Assembly (NCBI GenBank): GCA_026986085.1
Contig: JALSPE010000170.1
Coordinates: forward strand, 1-6,366
DNA from: Campylobacteraceae bacterium
Lineage (GTDB): Bacteria; Campylobacterota; Campylobacteria; Campylobacterales; Sulfurovaceae
Length of the DNA: 6,366 nt
Direction of reading: 5' to 3'
The translations under genes and the position numbers were made by a program. Below the pieces are notes generated by a model. It did not search any database and was not told the origin of the DNA. It saw only the letters and a program-made list of their open reading frames with translations. This document shows, in pieces, positions 6,157 through 6,366 of the stretch (position 1 is the first letter of the stretch; each line of letters begins with the position of its first letter).

Positions 6157-6182
6157 TTCAAAAACTCTTTTAAGGCAGTATT

Positions 6183-6366
6183 ATGAGTGAGAAGAATCGT
6201 TACAATCCAAATGAGATTGAGAGTAACTACTATAAATTTTGGGAAGAGCAGGGCTTTTTTGAGGTTGATGGCAATAAGAGTATTCAAAATGGTAAGACAT
6301 TTACAATTATGATGCCACCACCAAATGTAACTGGAAGGTTGCATATTGGTCATGCTCTTACATTTA
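6183..6366 (+). CDS. valS: valyl-tRNA synthetase, N-terminal part (cut by window end)
   Basis: This cytoplasmic class I aminoacyl-tRNA synthetase charges tRNA-Val with valine and edits misacylated threonine. Only the first 61 codons and one base are in the window. They match the family start: [20 protein letters not shown] at 7-26, then [19 protein letters not shown] at 43-61, which holds the class I ATP-binding HIGH motif at 54-57 and the ValS-typical PPPNVTG at 45-51. The ATG at 6183 is supported by AAGG at 6172-6175, 7 nt upstream, and a good -10 box behind it. The remaining 800 or so residues expected for ValS, including the editing domain and the KMSKS loop, lie beyond the window. It is divergent from the unknown pair across a 175-bp spacer. 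Confidence 0.96.
   Translation, partial: MSEKNRYNPNEIESNYYKFWEEQGFFEVDGNKSIQNGKTFTIMMPPPNVTGRLHIGHALTF

Noticed and set aside
6084..6353. 89-aa minus-strand open frame in the divergent spacer and across valS
   Set aside because: It lies antisense to the clear valS start with its HIGH motif, and has no suitable ribosome binding site or recognisable protein pattern.

Overview
The window looks like chromosomal DNA of a Campylobacterota (epsilonproteobacterial) species, perhaps a Sulfurimonas-, Sulfurospirillum- or Arcobacter-like free-living bacterium. This is an inference from the low-GC, TTA/AAA-rich codon use, from promoters that show a good -10 box with a poor -35 box, and from the gene families present. 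No marker fixes the genus. Coding density is high. No gene-free stretch exceeds about 175 bp, and I saw no RNA gene, CRISPR array, insertion sequence or attachment site.

Layout: (1) 68-1456, plus strand: a complete cca gene, a tRNA nucleotidyltransferase with a C-terminal HD domain. It starts just inside the open 3' tail of a possible upstream frame cut off by the window edge. (2) 4433-1507, minus strand: a complete tripartite TRAP uptake operon dctP-dctQ-dctM, converging on cca. The binding protein closely resembles C4-dicarboxylate binders, so uptake of succinate, fumarate or malate, driven by an ion gradient, is the likely role. dctQ and dctM overlap by 4 bp. A 9-bp hairpin sits between dctP and dctQ, which may let the periplasmic protein be made in excess. 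No dedicated two-component regulator is in view. (3) 6007-4533, minus strand: two genes I do not recognise. The first encodes an acidic soluble protein of 158 aa. The second encodes a 309-aa protein with two N-terminal membrane helices, a possible PIN-like nuclease-type segment, an acidic linker and a lysine-rich tail. They are co-directional with dctPQM, but dctP has its own promoter. (4) 6183-6366, plus strand: the first 61 codons of valS, divergent from the unknown pair.

The least explained part is the unknown pair and its control region. The divergent spacer holds an exact 11-bp tandem repeat running into a 12-bp palindrome, just upstream of a consensus -10 for the 158-aa gene, which looks like an operator. 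A 12-mer, TTTAGATAAAAT, occurs 21 bases before the start codons of both cca and the 309-aa gene, and with one mismatch before valS. It probably marks the local form of the housekeeping promoter.
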